Under the pieces are notes generated by a model, which was not told where the DNA came from, searched no databases, and worked only from the letters and a program-made list of their open reading frames with translations. DNA of 64,000 nucleotides from JAEUIE01 sp046350055. Lineage in GTDB: Bacteria > Planctomycetota > Planctomycetia > Gemmatales > HRBIN36. Below are positions 35,538 to 44,445 of this stretch, in pieces. How positions within the stretch are numbered: the stretch's first letter is position 1; every line of letters starts with the position of its first letter. The stretch spans positions 5,022,001-5,086,000 of the forward strand of contig JAXMBC010000001.1 in assembly GCA_046350055.1 (NCBI GenBank), read 5' to 3'. The translations under genes were made by a program, and so were the position numbers.

Positions 35538-36809
35538 CTAATGTCTGACCTTCTCCTTCCAGTGCGCCCACATGGCTGCCCTGCCAGCAGTGTGATGAGT
35601 TATCTGCCGCTCAACACGGTCAGCAAGTCGCATCACGAACAGATGGCGAACGCCTTCGCGCCTGGAACCAAACAACAGCCACTGCCCATCAGCAGATGGA
35701 GCCGGATGGTAGTGTAATGTGTCAGCTGCAGTTCGGGTGAGCTGCACTATCTTCCCCTCTAACGTGACCTGGAACAGCTCTACTGCAGATGCCGTCCTGG
35801 CCGTGTAGAACACCGACTTGCCATCTGCCGACCAGACAGGCACATCGCTGCTGCCATGATGAAAATCGTCAACATCCAGAAACTCAATCCAGCCCTGATA
35901 GCCATGGCGATCAGCGATCTTCCTCAGACCAGTGCCGTCTCGCTTAACGACATATGGATGACAGTTGCCATGCATACCACTGACAAACAACAGCCACTGT
36001 CCATCGGGCGACCAGCGTGGACCAAAATTGAAGGACTGTCCGGTAGCGATGTGTCGTTTACTGGAGCCATCAGCATTCGCAATGTAGATCTGATAATTCT
36101 CATGGTAACTGATCAACGCACCATCGGGTGACGAGCTGAAACCATATGCAAAGCCTGCATCCTTTCCGGAAAGATCACGTTTGTTGCGTCCATCCATATC
36201 CATCACATAGGGCTTGGAAACGCCCAGGATGAGCGGGGTAAAGCCCAACTTCCTGTTACCGGGTACGTAATAGAGCCCGCCGTTGTAATGACTGACACGT
36301 TCCACTGCAGTTACATTGTTAACCTTGCCGGTGGCCCAATCCACCAGACAGGAATCCAATTGCCACATCTGTGGATCAAAGCGAAAGGTCTTGTGCTCTT
36401 CCTCCCATTGGGCATTAACCGGATCCTGCCAGCCTCGATACACAATAGCTTGCTGTCCATCCGGCGACCAGCCTGCAAACTGTGTCCAGGCATTGGGGTT
36501 ATCGACAAGTTGCTCGGCAATCAGCTTGCGACCTGTACCATCACCCTGACTGATGACCGCACGGCTAGTGCGCACATTAGCGTGTCGCCCCCCTGGCAGA
36601 TTGGTTTGGAGTTCTGTGTAGCCAATGTGTCGCATGGTTAGCTCAGACCAGTTTTGTGAAATAAGGCATTTGGCGTCTACATGCGATGACTTCAAGGATT
36701 TTGAACAACCGTCGGGTGATATCCTTGCCATAATCAAGGTGGAGAAGAAGCTGAAGGAAAGCACCACCACAAGGTTCTTCATTGAAAATCTCACGTGAAT
36801 TACCCGCAT
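35538..36809 (-). CDS. Secreted TolB-like (PD40) beta-propeller protein
   Basis: 423 residues. The first 26 residues contain a hydrophobic signal (MKNLVVVLSFSFFSTLIMA from an inner Met at 36782). The rest is a beta-propeller with repeated PD40 motifs: AGWSPDGQQAIVYRGW, YGFSSSPDGALISYHEN, GPRWSPDGQWLLFVSG, PVWSADGKSVFYT, APSADGQWLLFGSR. There is no peptidase domain, so it is propeller only, like TolB. It presumably binds protein or carbohydrate in the periplasm. The start at 36809 has AAGG upstream. It is divergent from the carbohydrate cluster beginning at 37004. Confidence 0.85.
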   Translation of the reverse strand: MRVIHVRFSMKNLVVVLSFSFFSTLIMARISPDGCSKSLKSSHVDAKCLISQNWSELTMRHIGYTELQTNLPGGRHANVRTSRAVISQGDGTGRKLIAEQLVDNPNAWTQFAGWSPDGQQAIVYRGWQDPVNAQWEEEHKTFRFDPQMWQLDSCLVDWATGKVNNVTAVERVSHYNGGLYYVPGNRKLGFTPLILGVSKPYVMDMDGRNKRDLSGKDAGFAYGFSSSPDGALISYHENYQIYIANADGSSKRHIATGQSFNFGPRWSPDGQWLLFVSGMHGNCHPYVVKRDGTGLRKIADRHGYQGWIEFLDVDDFHHGSSDVPVWSADGKSVFYTARTASAVELFQVTLEGKIVQLTRTAADTLHYHPAPSADGQWLLFGSRREGVRHLFVMRLADRVERQITHHTAGRAAMWAHWKEKVRH

Positions 36810-36924
36810 CAGTTACCTTAGAGGTACTTTATGATGGCGGCAAAATGGTTCACGAAGCATGGTCTAAAATCCTCATAATGAAGCTGATGTGAATTACGCA
36901 GGATTCCAGACAATGCTGTAACTT

Positions 36925-36942
36925 CTGACAGGTGTGTGTCAG
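36925..36942. promoter_or_regulatory. Hairpin or operator upstream of the BON-like gene
   Basis: CTGACA and TGTCAG form a perfect six-base inverted repeat around GGTGTG. A possible -10 box TACAAT lies at 36954-36959, about 45 bases before the BON-like start. No matching -35 at normal spacing is seen. Confidence 0.3.
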
Positions 36943-37003
36943 CGGACAAAGATTACAATAGCTGCGGAAAATCGTCGCAGGATGATTGACCAAGGGGGGG
37001 CGT

Positions 37004-37267
37004 ATGAATCACGCAAGTGATATACCAGCATCGGGACTCTCTGCTATTGCTGATATCGGCTGCAATGAGTTGCAAAACTATATCAGCAAGCGTGTCGGAG
37101 GGTCTGTCAGCCAATTCCAGTTGAAAGCTGCTGACGACGGTTTAATCCTGTATGGACGGGCAAAATCCTACTACGTCAAACAACTTGTCCAAGAAGCAGT
37201 GATGGAACGGACATCGATGCCCATTCTATCTAATGAAATTCAGGTGATGCTTCTTCCTTCCAGTTGA
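37004..37267 (+). CDS. Small BON-like protein
   Basis: 87 residues from ATG 37004, preceded by an exceptionally G-rich ribosome site (AAGGGGGGG). The fold pattern fits a BON domain: an N-terminal helix (LQNYISKRVG), a strand (FQLKAADDGLILYGRAKS), a helix (YYVKQLVQEAVMER), then a strand (ILSNEIQVMLL). BON domains bind membranes or lipids, and free-standing copies are common in planctomycetes. No signal peptide is visible. It begins a run of genes that leads to the glucosidase at 37590. The match is judged by pattern only. Confidence 0.65.
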   Translation: MNHASDIPASGLSAIADIGCNELQNYISKRVGGSVSQFQLKAADDGLILYGRAKSYYVKQLVQEAVMERTSMPILSNEIQVMLLPSS

Positions 37268-37349
37268 TCTCCGCTTGAACGGCCAGATCAGGATGGAATT
37301 GGCTGGCTTCGAATTACGGGTATAATCGATCCGCCATGGAGGCTTCAAA

Positions 37350-37574
37350 ATGACAGTTGTAAGGACACAATCGGTAATAACGGGGCGCAGGATTCGGTTG
37401 TTCGTTGACAAGGCAAATCAGCAATGGATTGTGCAGGATTCAGATGGTACTTACTGGGTTTTAGCATCCAACGATAATCCCTGGGAACATCGGAAAGCCA
37501 TTCATTCAACTGAACACTTGCAACTGGAATCTGTTCCAGGACACTACAAACACATGCTGGGGATACCCGGCTAA
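37350..37574 (+). CDS. Small hypothetical protein (74 residues)
   Basis: The ATG at 37350 has GGAGG seven bases upstream, good support for real translation. The product has predicted beta strands (RIRLFVDKANQQWIVQD, TYWVLAS) and a short helical end, with no signal peptide or known motif. It stops 15 bases before the glucosidase gene and follows the BON-like gene by 82 bases, so all three are probably co-transcribed. Function unknown. Confidence 0.6.
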   Translation: MTVVRTQSVITGRRIRLFVDKANQQWIVQDSDGTYWVLASNDNPWEHRKAIHSTEHLQLESVPGHYKHMLGIPG

Positions 37575-37589
37575 GAGAAAGCTTCATTC

Positions 37590-40370
37590 ATGAATGCCGA
37601 GAATGCACGTCTTCAGGAAGCCCAGGAGAAAAAGGCCCCCTGGAAAAAGTGGGGACCTTACCTGAGTGAAAGACAATGGGGAACCGTTCGGGAAGACTAC
37701 AGTGAAGGCGGCGATGCCTGGAATTATTTCTCGCATGATCAGGCACGCTCCCGTGCTTACCGTTGGGGAGAGGACGGCCTCGGTGGTATCTCTGATGATC
37801 AACAGCAACTTTGCTTCGCACTCGCCTTGTGGAACGGCAAAGATCCCATCCTGAAAGAAAGACTTTTTGGGCTGACCAACAGCGAAAGCAACCACGGCGA
37901 GGATGTCAAAGAGTATTACTTCTACCTCGATAGTACGCCAACGCATTCCTATTTGAAATATCTTTACAAGTATCCTCAGGAAGCGTACCCATACGACAAG
38001 CTGGTACAGACCAGCAAGCAACGATCCCGCAAGGAATTCGAGTATGAACTGCTGGATACCGGCATCTTTGATCAGAACAGGTATTTCGATGTTTTCGTAG
38101 AGTATGTCAAGAAATCACCAGAAGACATCCTGATCCAGATCAGTGTGCATAACCGTGGCAGCGAAGCAGCAGTTCTGGATGTACTACCAACCATCTGGTT
38201 CCGCAATGAGTGGTCATGGCTGGCAGGTGCTGCCAGACCATCACTTCAGCAAGTCGAAGTGGATTCAGGTGTCAGCGCCATCAAGGCAGTGCACGATACA
38301 CTGGGCACCCGCTACCTGTATTGTGATGGCAAAGTACCACTCCTGTTCACGGAGAATGAAACCAATACCGAACGCATATTCGGTGTGCCTAATCGCACTC
38401 CTTACGTGAAGGACAGTTTTCATAGCTACTTCGTTCACGGCCATGATGACGCGGTCAATCCCGAAAAGACTGGCACCAAGGCAGCAGCCCATTTTCATTT
38501 GACCTTACAACCAGGTGAATGCCAGGTCATTCACCTGCGACTAACCGATGTAGCACCATTGATACCATCAAAGGGGAACGGCAAAAAAACTTCAGTCTTT
38601 GCACAGTTTGAAGCTATGTTCCAGCAAGGGAAACAGGATGCAGATGAGTTCTATGCAGAAGTGATCCCCCCATCCTTGAGTTCGGATGCTGCTAATGTCA
38701 TGCGCCAAGCGTTGGCAGGCATGCTCTGGTCGAAGCAGTTCTATCATTACGATGTCGACAAGTGGCTCGAAGAACGCGGCTCCGATCCATTCAAATCCAA
38801 TCGCAAGGCAGCTCCACGCAATGAACATTGGCACCATATGTACAATGGAGACGTGATCTCCATGCCCGATAAGTGGGAGTATCCCTGGTATGCTGCCTGG
38901 GACCTCGCCTTCCATGTCATTGCTCTCACACTTGTTGATACTGACTTTGGCAAAGATCAGCTGCGCCTGATGCTGCGTGAACGCTACATGCACCCCAACG
39001 GCCAGATTCCTGCCTATGAATGGAACTTTGGCGATGTCAACCCGCCGGTCCACGCCTGGTCTACCATCTACACTTATCGTCTGGAAAAGATGAAGACGGG
39101 TGTGGGCGATAAGGAATGGCTCAAGGGTAACTTCCAGAAGCTGCTCCTTAACTTCACCTGGTGGGTCAACCGCAAGGATCGCAGTGGCCGCAATGTCTTC
39201 GAAGGTGGCTTCCTCGGCCTGGATAACATCGGTGTGTTCGATCGCAGTGCGCCATTACCCACCGGTGGCTATCTCGAACAGGCTGATGGCACCGCCTGGA
39301 TGGCGCTCTTCTGTCAGAACATGCTCGAGATTGCCAGCGAACTTGCCATGACCGATCCCGACTATGGCGACATGGCTATCAAGTTTGTCGAGCACTACTT
39401 TTGGATTGCATCCTCCATGACCCACATGGGCGGGGAAAGTGGTATGTGGGATGATGAAGATGGCTTCTTCTATGATGTGCTTCGACTTCCTGACGGCAGT
39501 TCCCAGCGACTCAAGGTTCGATCCATGGTCGGGTTGTTGCCTCTCTGTGCGGCTACCGTGTATGATGGCACACTCCTGAGGAAGTATCCCGATTGGGGTA
39601 TGCGTATCAAGCGATTTCTGGATGCTCGACCTGAAGTCCGTGCAGCCATTCACGATCCAGGTAAGGTGGGTGTCGAAGGCAGGCGATTGGCCTCCATCCT
39701 CGACGAGACCAAACTCCGCCGAGTCCTCTCCAAGATGCTGGATGAAAAGGAATTCCTGAGCCCGTATGGGTTGCGTTCCCTCTCCCGATTCCATGCTGAG
39801 CATCCCTACATCTTTAATGTTGGTGGACAGGAATACCGCGTGGACTACCTGCCTGCCGAGTCAGACACGGGCATGTTTGGTGGCAATTCGAACTGGCGTG
39901 GCCCAATATGGATGCCGGTGAATGCCTTGATCATTCGCGCTCTGCTCAATTACTACAGCTACTACGGCAACGATTTTGTGGTCGAGTGTCCGACAGGTTC
40001 TGGCAACAGGATGAACCTGTATCAGGTTGCGGAAGAGATATCCCGTCGACTAAGCAATATGTTCCTGAAGAATGAAGATGGTAAGCGCCCCGTCTACGGC
40101 GATACCAGGAAGTTCCAGGATGACCCCCACTGGTGTGATCTGCTTCAATTTTATGAGTACTTCCATGGCGATAATGGTGCTGGACTGGGAGCCAATCACC
40201 AGACAGGCTGGACGGGAGTTATTGCCCGACTGATGCATCTGTTCGCGACGAATACTTCAGACAAGATTCTGAGTCACCAGAAGCTTTCTGGTGAGATTGA
40301 GCCTCCAGCTTTGCGCACGAGTCATGTTCTGGATAGAGATACACTCAAGCATGCCGAGCAGGTCAATTAG
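37590..40370 (+). CDS. MGH1-type glycoside hydrolase (GH63-like glucosidase)
   Basis: 926 residues without a signal peptide, so cytoplasmic. N-terminal domain motifs are WGPYLSERQWGTVREDYSEGGDAWNYFSHD and GGISDDQQQLCFALALWNG (separate segments). The (alpha/alpha)6 catalytic domain contains WEYPWYAAWDLAFHVIALT, AYEWNFGDVNPPVHAW and FGGNSNWRGPIWMPVNALI. These resemble the bacterial branch of mannosyl-oligosaccharide glucosidase/MGH1 proteins, alpha-glucosidase-type enzymes acting on oligosaccharides. It lies with a GH13 enzyme and an esterase in one region, consistent with alpha-glucan or glucosylated-metabolite turnover. The tail overlaps the convergent lipoprotein gene by eight bases. Confidence 0.88.
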   Translation: MNAENARLQEAQEKKAPWKKWGPYLSERQWGTVREDYSEGGDAWNYFSHDQARSRAYRWGEDGLGGISDDQQQLCFALALWNGKDPILKERLFGLTNSESNHGEDVKEYYFYLDSTPTHSYLKYLYKYPQEAYPYDKLVQTSKQRSRKEFEYELLDTGIFDQNRYFDVFVEYVKKSPEDILIQISVHNRGSEAAVLDVLPTIWFRNEWSWLAGAARPSLQQVEVDSGVSAIKAVHDTLGTRYLYCDGKVPLLFTENETNTERIFGVPNRTPYVKDSFHSYFVHGHDDAVNPEKTGTKAAAHFHLTLQPGECQVIHLRLTDVAPLIPSKGNGKKTSVFAQFEAMFQQGKQDADEFYAEVIPPSLSSDAANVMRQALAGMLWSKQFYHYDVDKWLEERGSDPFKSNRKAAPRNEHWHHMYNGDVISMPDKWEYPWYAAWDLAFHVIALTLVDTDFGKDQLRLMLRERYMHPNGQIPAYEWNFGDVNPPVHAWSTIYTYRLEKMKTGVGDKEWLKGNFQKLLLNFTWWVNRKDRSGRNVFEGGFLGLDNIGVFDRSAPLPTGGYLEQADGTAWMALFCQNMLEIASELAMTDPDYGDMAIKFVEHYFWIASSMTHMGGESGMWDDEDGFFYDVLRLPDGSSQRLKVRSMVGLLPLCAATVYDGTLLRKYPDWGMRIKRFLDARPEVRAAIHDPGKVGVEGRRLASILDETKLRRVLSKMLDEKEFLSPYGLRSLSRFHAEHPYIFNVGGQEYRVDYLPAESDTGMFGGNSNWRGPIWMPVNALIIRALLNYYSYYGNDFVVECPTGSGNRMNLYQVAEEISRRLSNMFLKNEDGKRPVYGDTRKFQDDPHWCDLLQFYEYFHGDNGAGLGANHQTGWTGVIARLMHLFATNTSDKILSHQKLSGEIEPPALRTSHVLDRDTLKHAEQVN

Positions 40371-41463
40371 CCTGAATCGTGATGACAGGTAGACTTTCCT
40401 TGCTACCGGTATCAGAAAGAGCCAGGAGAACCAGGACATAGCTGATGGTACGCTTGGATTGGGAATCGCTTTTGTCAATCCAGAACCAGTGTCCTTCATA
40501 GCAAATAGAAATGAAGGGATTGTCTGGCTTCTTGGGACAGGAGAATACCCGCAGGATTGGCCGTTGATCTGAGCCAGGATCGCCAAGATACGGTGCGATT
40601 CCGTTAGCCAGGTGTTCTTCGGGAACTTCTACGAATGTGGCCAGTTCTGACAGAATGCGCACAACAGATCGAGAGAGTATGGCGATTTCACTGGATTTGG
40701 TGGAGCTTGCGCCAAAAACCACGGGGAATGATTTCGCACTGGGATCCAGCTTTAAGATCTTTCTGACCTCAGCCAACTCAGCTCTGAGTACAGGATCAAT
40801 GTCCTGGTCTTGAAAGAAGAAGGCGACCGAATCGGCCTTGTCTTTTACTCGTTCCACACGAATGGCAACATGGCCCGTCTGCTGCCCTTTATGTATGGCT
40901 TGGACTATCTGCACAAACTCTGGATCAGCAGGTCGCAAGACTCCACCCGCCACCGAGCGATTTCTAACGCCATTGATCGAATCCACGGTCAGTTTGAACA
41001 CCAGGTCGGCAGGGTAACCCGATTGCAGGAGATAGAGCACCGAGCCGGGATTGATCGGTGTTGTCAGGTTTCGAATAAACTGCGAGCCCGTCTGCGGTTG
41101 ATACGAGATGGTGGGCCTGTCCTGATATCCCCCCTGCAGATTGGCGGTCAATCCCAGTTGCTGGGCAAACGTGGAGACGGGATTCACAGGAGGAAAAATG
41201 CCACCCGTTGTGCTGACTCCACCCTGCAGCGTGTAGCCACTGGTGATCTGTGGCACATCCACAAAGAAAGGGGTATCCATGTAACGCAACTTCACAATGT
41301 TGAGCAGCGTCTGTTCTTTCCAGGATTCGGCAATGGCCTGGTTATAAGGGATGCGATCCGCTGTGATCGATCGAGGCCCGTAATGCTGGCATCCTGTTGT
41401 GGCAATAGTCAGCAGGACAGCCAGGATGGTTGCCAGCCAGACTATGTACTTACCACGTGACAT
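40363..41463 (-). CDS. Lipoprotein of unknown function
   Basis: 366 residues from ATG 41463, chosen because it gives a lipoprotein signal MSRGKYIVWLATILAVLLTIATTGC (lipobox ATTGC; two segments). An upstream extension to 41718 lacks such a leader. The mature protein includes AESWKEQTLLNIVKLRYMDTPFFVDVPQI and a Gly/Gln-rich stretch (YTLQGGVSTTGG, LTANLQGGYQD). No catalytic motif is recognised. The family appears to be planctomycete hypothetical lipoproteins. It interrupts the plus-strand carbohydrate genes and is divergent from the esterase gene, 210 bases apart. Confidence 0.75.
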   Translation of the reverse strand: MSRGKYIVWLATILAVLLTIATTGCQHYGPRSITADRIPYNQAIAESWKEQTLLNIVKLRYMDTPFFVDVPQITSGYTLQGGVSTTGGIFPPVNPVSTFAQQLGLTANLQGGYQDRPTISYQPQTGSQFIRNLTTPINPGSVLYLLQSGYPADLVFKLTVDSINGVRNRSVAGGVLRPADPEFVQIVQAIHKGQQTGHVAIRVERVKDKADSVAFFFQDQDIDPVLRAELAEVRKILKLDPSAKSFPVVFGASSTKSSEIAILSRSVVRILSELATFVEVPEEHLANGIAPYLGDPGSDQRPILRVFSCPKKPDNPFISICYEGHWFWIDKSDSQSKRTISYVLVLLALSDTGSKESLPVITIQAN

Positions 41464-41629
41464 CTGTTCTTTGCTGCATGAATCGGAATGGAGCCCAGTA
41501 CAACGAAATGACTGTGGCAGAATAGTGAGACTCTCTGGATTATTCGGAAAGGATGAGTGAGGTACTCCATGGAAAATGCACAACCGCTCTATATTCATGT
41601 GAAGTCGGCCAGCTAAACTTAACCAGGGT

Positions 41630-41649
41630 ATCCAGTTTAACATCTGGAT
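41630..41649. promoter_or_regulatory. Inverted repeat upstream of the esterase gene
   Basis: ATCCAG (41630-41635) and CTGGAT (41644-41649) are perfect reverse complements around eight bases, just before the ribosome site of the esterase gene in the divergent region. It may be an operator or a leader hairpin. Confidence 0.35.
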
Positions 41650-41672
41650 CAGCTTGACAGGAGAAGTTGTTC

Positions 41673-42752
41673 GTGACGCAGGAACCCAAAGAGTCTCTCT
41701 ATAAAACAGGAACAGCACTCAAACGAACCCTGCGAGTGGCCTACCCGGCAGGTCAGGGCAACGTAGTACTGCGAACGGAGTTTGACTGGAACAGGAACAT
41801 CACGCCGGTTTCGATCAGCAGTGATGGTAATGTCTCCACCTTTGAAATTGAATCTCGACAACCCTTCGTCTATTTCAAGCCTGGCTTGATCAAGAACGGT
41901 ACGTTTCACTGGGCAGTGGGCTCAAACAATCTGCTTTTGATGACCGAAAAGGATCAGCGCGTCTGCTACCCGTTCTTTTTTGGTGAGGAACAAGGACGAT
42001 TCTCGACACTGCTGGAGATTCCTTCCAGAATCCTGAATCGCACTCATCGACTGCGTGTGTATCTGCCTCCTGGTTACGAAGAAAACACCCTGGCCCACTA
42101 TCCTGTTGCCTACATGCAGGATGGACAGAACCTGTTCTTCCCCGAAGAAGCATTCATGGGGAATGACTGGCAAGTGGGTAACACCAGTCAGACATTAAGA
42201 GGCATGCGTGCTTCGGAGGATCTCATCATCGTCGGCCTCTATTCGGGCGACCGCATGAAGGAATATACCAGACCTGGCTATGAAGATTATGCCCGTTCAC
42301 TCGTAGAAGAGGTGATTCCCCAGGAGCAGAAACTGCTTCGGGGCATCAGTGACCGGCGTGCCCGTTCCGTCTGGGGTTCCTCTCTGGGTGGAGTCGTTTC
42401 CTTTTTCACAGTATGGCAATACCCTGAGGTGTTTGGGGCTGGCGTGTGCATGTCAAGTACCTTCTCATATCAGGATAACCTGCTCGAACGTGTTCTCAAC
42501 GAACCTCCACGTGAAGTCGGCTACTATCTCGACAGTGGCTGGCCTGGCGATAATTACGAAGTCACGATGGCCATGGCCACTGCACTGGTAACGCGTGGCT
42601 GGCGCTACGGTCATAACCTGCTCCATATATGTTTCCCCCAGGCTGATCATAACGAACAGGCATGGGGTGTTCGCTTACACTTGCCCATGCAGTTTCTGAA
42701 CGGAGCGGTGGCGCGTGCTTCACGTGCTCTGTCCCCTGAATTGCGCAATTGA
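41673..42752 (+). CDS. Esterase family (enterochelin esterase-like) alpha/beta hydrolase
   Basis: 359 residues from GTG 41673, which lies nine bases after GGAG; TTG 41667 would be too close to it. The N-terminal 100 residues form a beta domain resembling the CBM48/early-set type of esterases attached to glycan metabolism. The hydrolase core has HRLRVYLPPGYEEN, YPVAYMQDGQNLFF, and the nucleophile elbow VWGSSLGGVVSF (Ser237). The histidine is probably in PQADHNEQAW. It resembles bacterial proteins related to the Fes esterase and to mycolyl-type antigen 85 hydrolases. No signal peptide is seen. It is 31 bases before the GH13 gene and probably co-transcribed with it. Confidence 0.85.
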   Translation: MTQEPKESLYKTGTALKRTLRVAYPAGQGNVVLRTEFDWNRNITPVSISSDGNVSTFEIESRQPFVYFKPGLIKNGTFHWAVGSNNLLLMTEKDQRVCYPFFFGEEQGRFSTLLEIPSRILNRTHRLRVYLPPGYEENTLAHYPVAYMQDGQNLFFPEEAFMGNDWQVGNTSQTLRGMRASEDLIIVGLYSGDRMKEYTRPGYEDYARSLVEEVIPQEQKLLRGISDRRARSVWGSSLGGVVSFFTVWQYPEVFGAGVCMSSTFSYQDNLLERVLNEPPREVGYYLDSGWPGDNYEVTMAMATALVTRGWRYGHNLLHICFPQADHNEQAWGVRLHLPMQFLNGAVARASRALSPELRN

Positions 42753-42783
42753 TCACTGGTGTGATCGCAAAAGGGAACGACCA

Positions 42784-44277
42784 ATGAATATGACTCCGCG
42801 ATATCCCAGTCTGTACCAGATTAATACGCGAGTCTGGCTGACAGAACTTTCACGCACTCTGGGGCGACGAGCAACACTGGATGACATACCCGACAGCGAA
42901 CTGGATCAACTGGCACAGAAGGGCTTTGATTGGGTATGGTTACTCAGCGTCTGGCAGACGGGGCAGGCAGCCCAGCAGGTTTCTCGTACCAACCCCGAAT
43001 GGCGCAAAGAATTCCAGGCCACCCTACCTGACTTGAAAGAGGACGATATTGCAGGATCCGGCTTTGCCATCACAGGATACACCGTCCATAGCAACCTCGG
43101 AGGCGATGCTGCGCTGGCTCGTCTTCGCAAGCGACTTCAACAACGCGGCCTGCGATTGCTCCTCGATTTTGTGCCTAATCATATGGCACTGGACCACCCG
43201 TGGGTTTTTGAGCATCCTGAATATTTTGTGCATGGAACTGAGCTGGACCTGGCACGCTCCCCCAGGAACTATACACGCATCCACAGCAAACAGGGTTCAT
43301 TGCTCCTTGCCCATGGTAGAGATCCCTATTTCCCCGGTTGGCCAGACACGGTGCAGCTCAATTATGCTAATCCCGCCACCCAGCAGGCAATGATCGACAT
43401 ACTCCTCAAGATTGCTGACCAGTGCGACGGTGTGCGTTGCGATATGGCCATGCTGGTTTTGCCCGACGTCTTTGAAAAAACATGGGGAAAACCCGCTCCA
43501 GCTTTCTGGGGCAGAGCAATTGAACAAGTACGATCGAAAGTGCCATACTTCTGTTTCATGGCTGAAGTCTATTGGGACCTTGAATGGACTCTCCAGCAAC
43601 TGGGGTTTGACTATACCTACGATAAGCGGTTGTATGATCGTCTGGAGCACCGACAATCTCGCGCTGCTCGTGAGCATCTGCATGCGGACATGGACTATCA
43701 GAACAAGATGGTTCGATTCCTCGAGAACCATGACGAACCACGTGCCGCTGCGACATTTACACTCGATGTACATCAGGCTGCAGCAGCCATCACATACCTG
43801 GCCCCGGGACTACGTTTCTTTCACCAGGGGCAATTGCAGGGCTATACCAGGAGAATCTCGCCTCACCTCTGTCGTGGCCCAGTTGAGCCAGTCAACCTGC
43901 AGTTGCAGGACTTCTATAACCGCCTGTTAGCCATTCTGAAGCAACCCGTAGTCCGTGAAGGCACCTGGCAATGGTTGGAGTGCTCGCCTGCATGGGAAGG
44001 CAACTGGACTTCGGATTGTTTCATCTCATCATGCTGGCACCACAGCGAAAACGAGTGGCTCTTGATCACCGTCAATTACGCCCCCAACCAGAGTCAATGT
44101 TACGTAAGACTGCCCATTGCCAATCTCCGCCAGAACACCTGGATTTTGCAGGACATACTCGGCGACGCTACCTATGAACGAGACGGTAATATGCTTCATT
44201 CGCAGGGTCTGTTTCTGGACATGCAGCCCTGGCAGGCATCTGTCTTTTCAGTGAAAACAAAGGCAGTTGCAGGGTGA
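42784..44277 (+). CDS. GH13 alpha-amylase family enzyme
   Basis: 497 residues from ATG 42784. The GH13 regions are in order: LLLDFVPNHMALDHPWV, DGVRCDMAML with nucleophile Asp220, CFMAEVYW with acid/base Glu261, and FLENHDEPRAAATF with Asp317. A C-terminal beta domain (about 410-497) is present. The missing signal peptide implies action inside the cell, on malto-oligosaccharides, glycogen-related glucans or a glucosyl-transfer substrate. The N-terminus begins directly with the barrel (YPSLYQINTRVWLTELS). It is the last gene of a plus-strand run with the esterase. Confidence 0.92.
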   Translation: MNMTPRYPSLYQINTRVWLTELSRTLGRRATLDDIPDSELDQLAQKGFDWVWLLSVWQTGQAAQQVSRTNPEWRKEFQATLPDLKEDDIAGSGFAITGYTVHSNLGGDAALARLRKRLQQRGLRLLLDFVPNHMALDHPWVFEHPEYFVHGTELDLARSPRNYTRIHSKQGSLLLAHGRDPYFPGWPDTVQLNYANPATQQAMIDILLKIADQCDGVRCDMAMLVLPDVFEKTWGKPAPAFWGRAIEQVRSKVPYFCFMAEVYWDLEWTLQQLGFDYTYDKRLYDRLEHRQSRAAREHLHADMDYQNKMVRFLENHDEPRAAATFTLDVHQAAAAITYLAPGLRFFHQGQLQGYTRRISPHLCRGPVEPVNLQLQDFYNRLLAILKQPVVREGTWQWLECSPAWEGNWTSDCFISSCWHHSENEWLLITVNYAPNQSQCYVRLPIANLRQNTWILQDILGDATYERDGNMLHSQGLFLDMQPWQASVFSVKTKAVAG

Positions 44278-44445
44278 CAGCGTCTGACGATCTGTCCGAA
44301 TACATGCCAGCCATGATCAGAGGCTACCCGGGCAATCACAATAAGCCGTTATCACGAATCCCCTGTCCACCGTCGTTGAGCATATAGTGCAGTCTTTTTC
44401 TCCAGGAAACCAAAAGGTGTTATTACCTCCTATTGGTCACACTGT

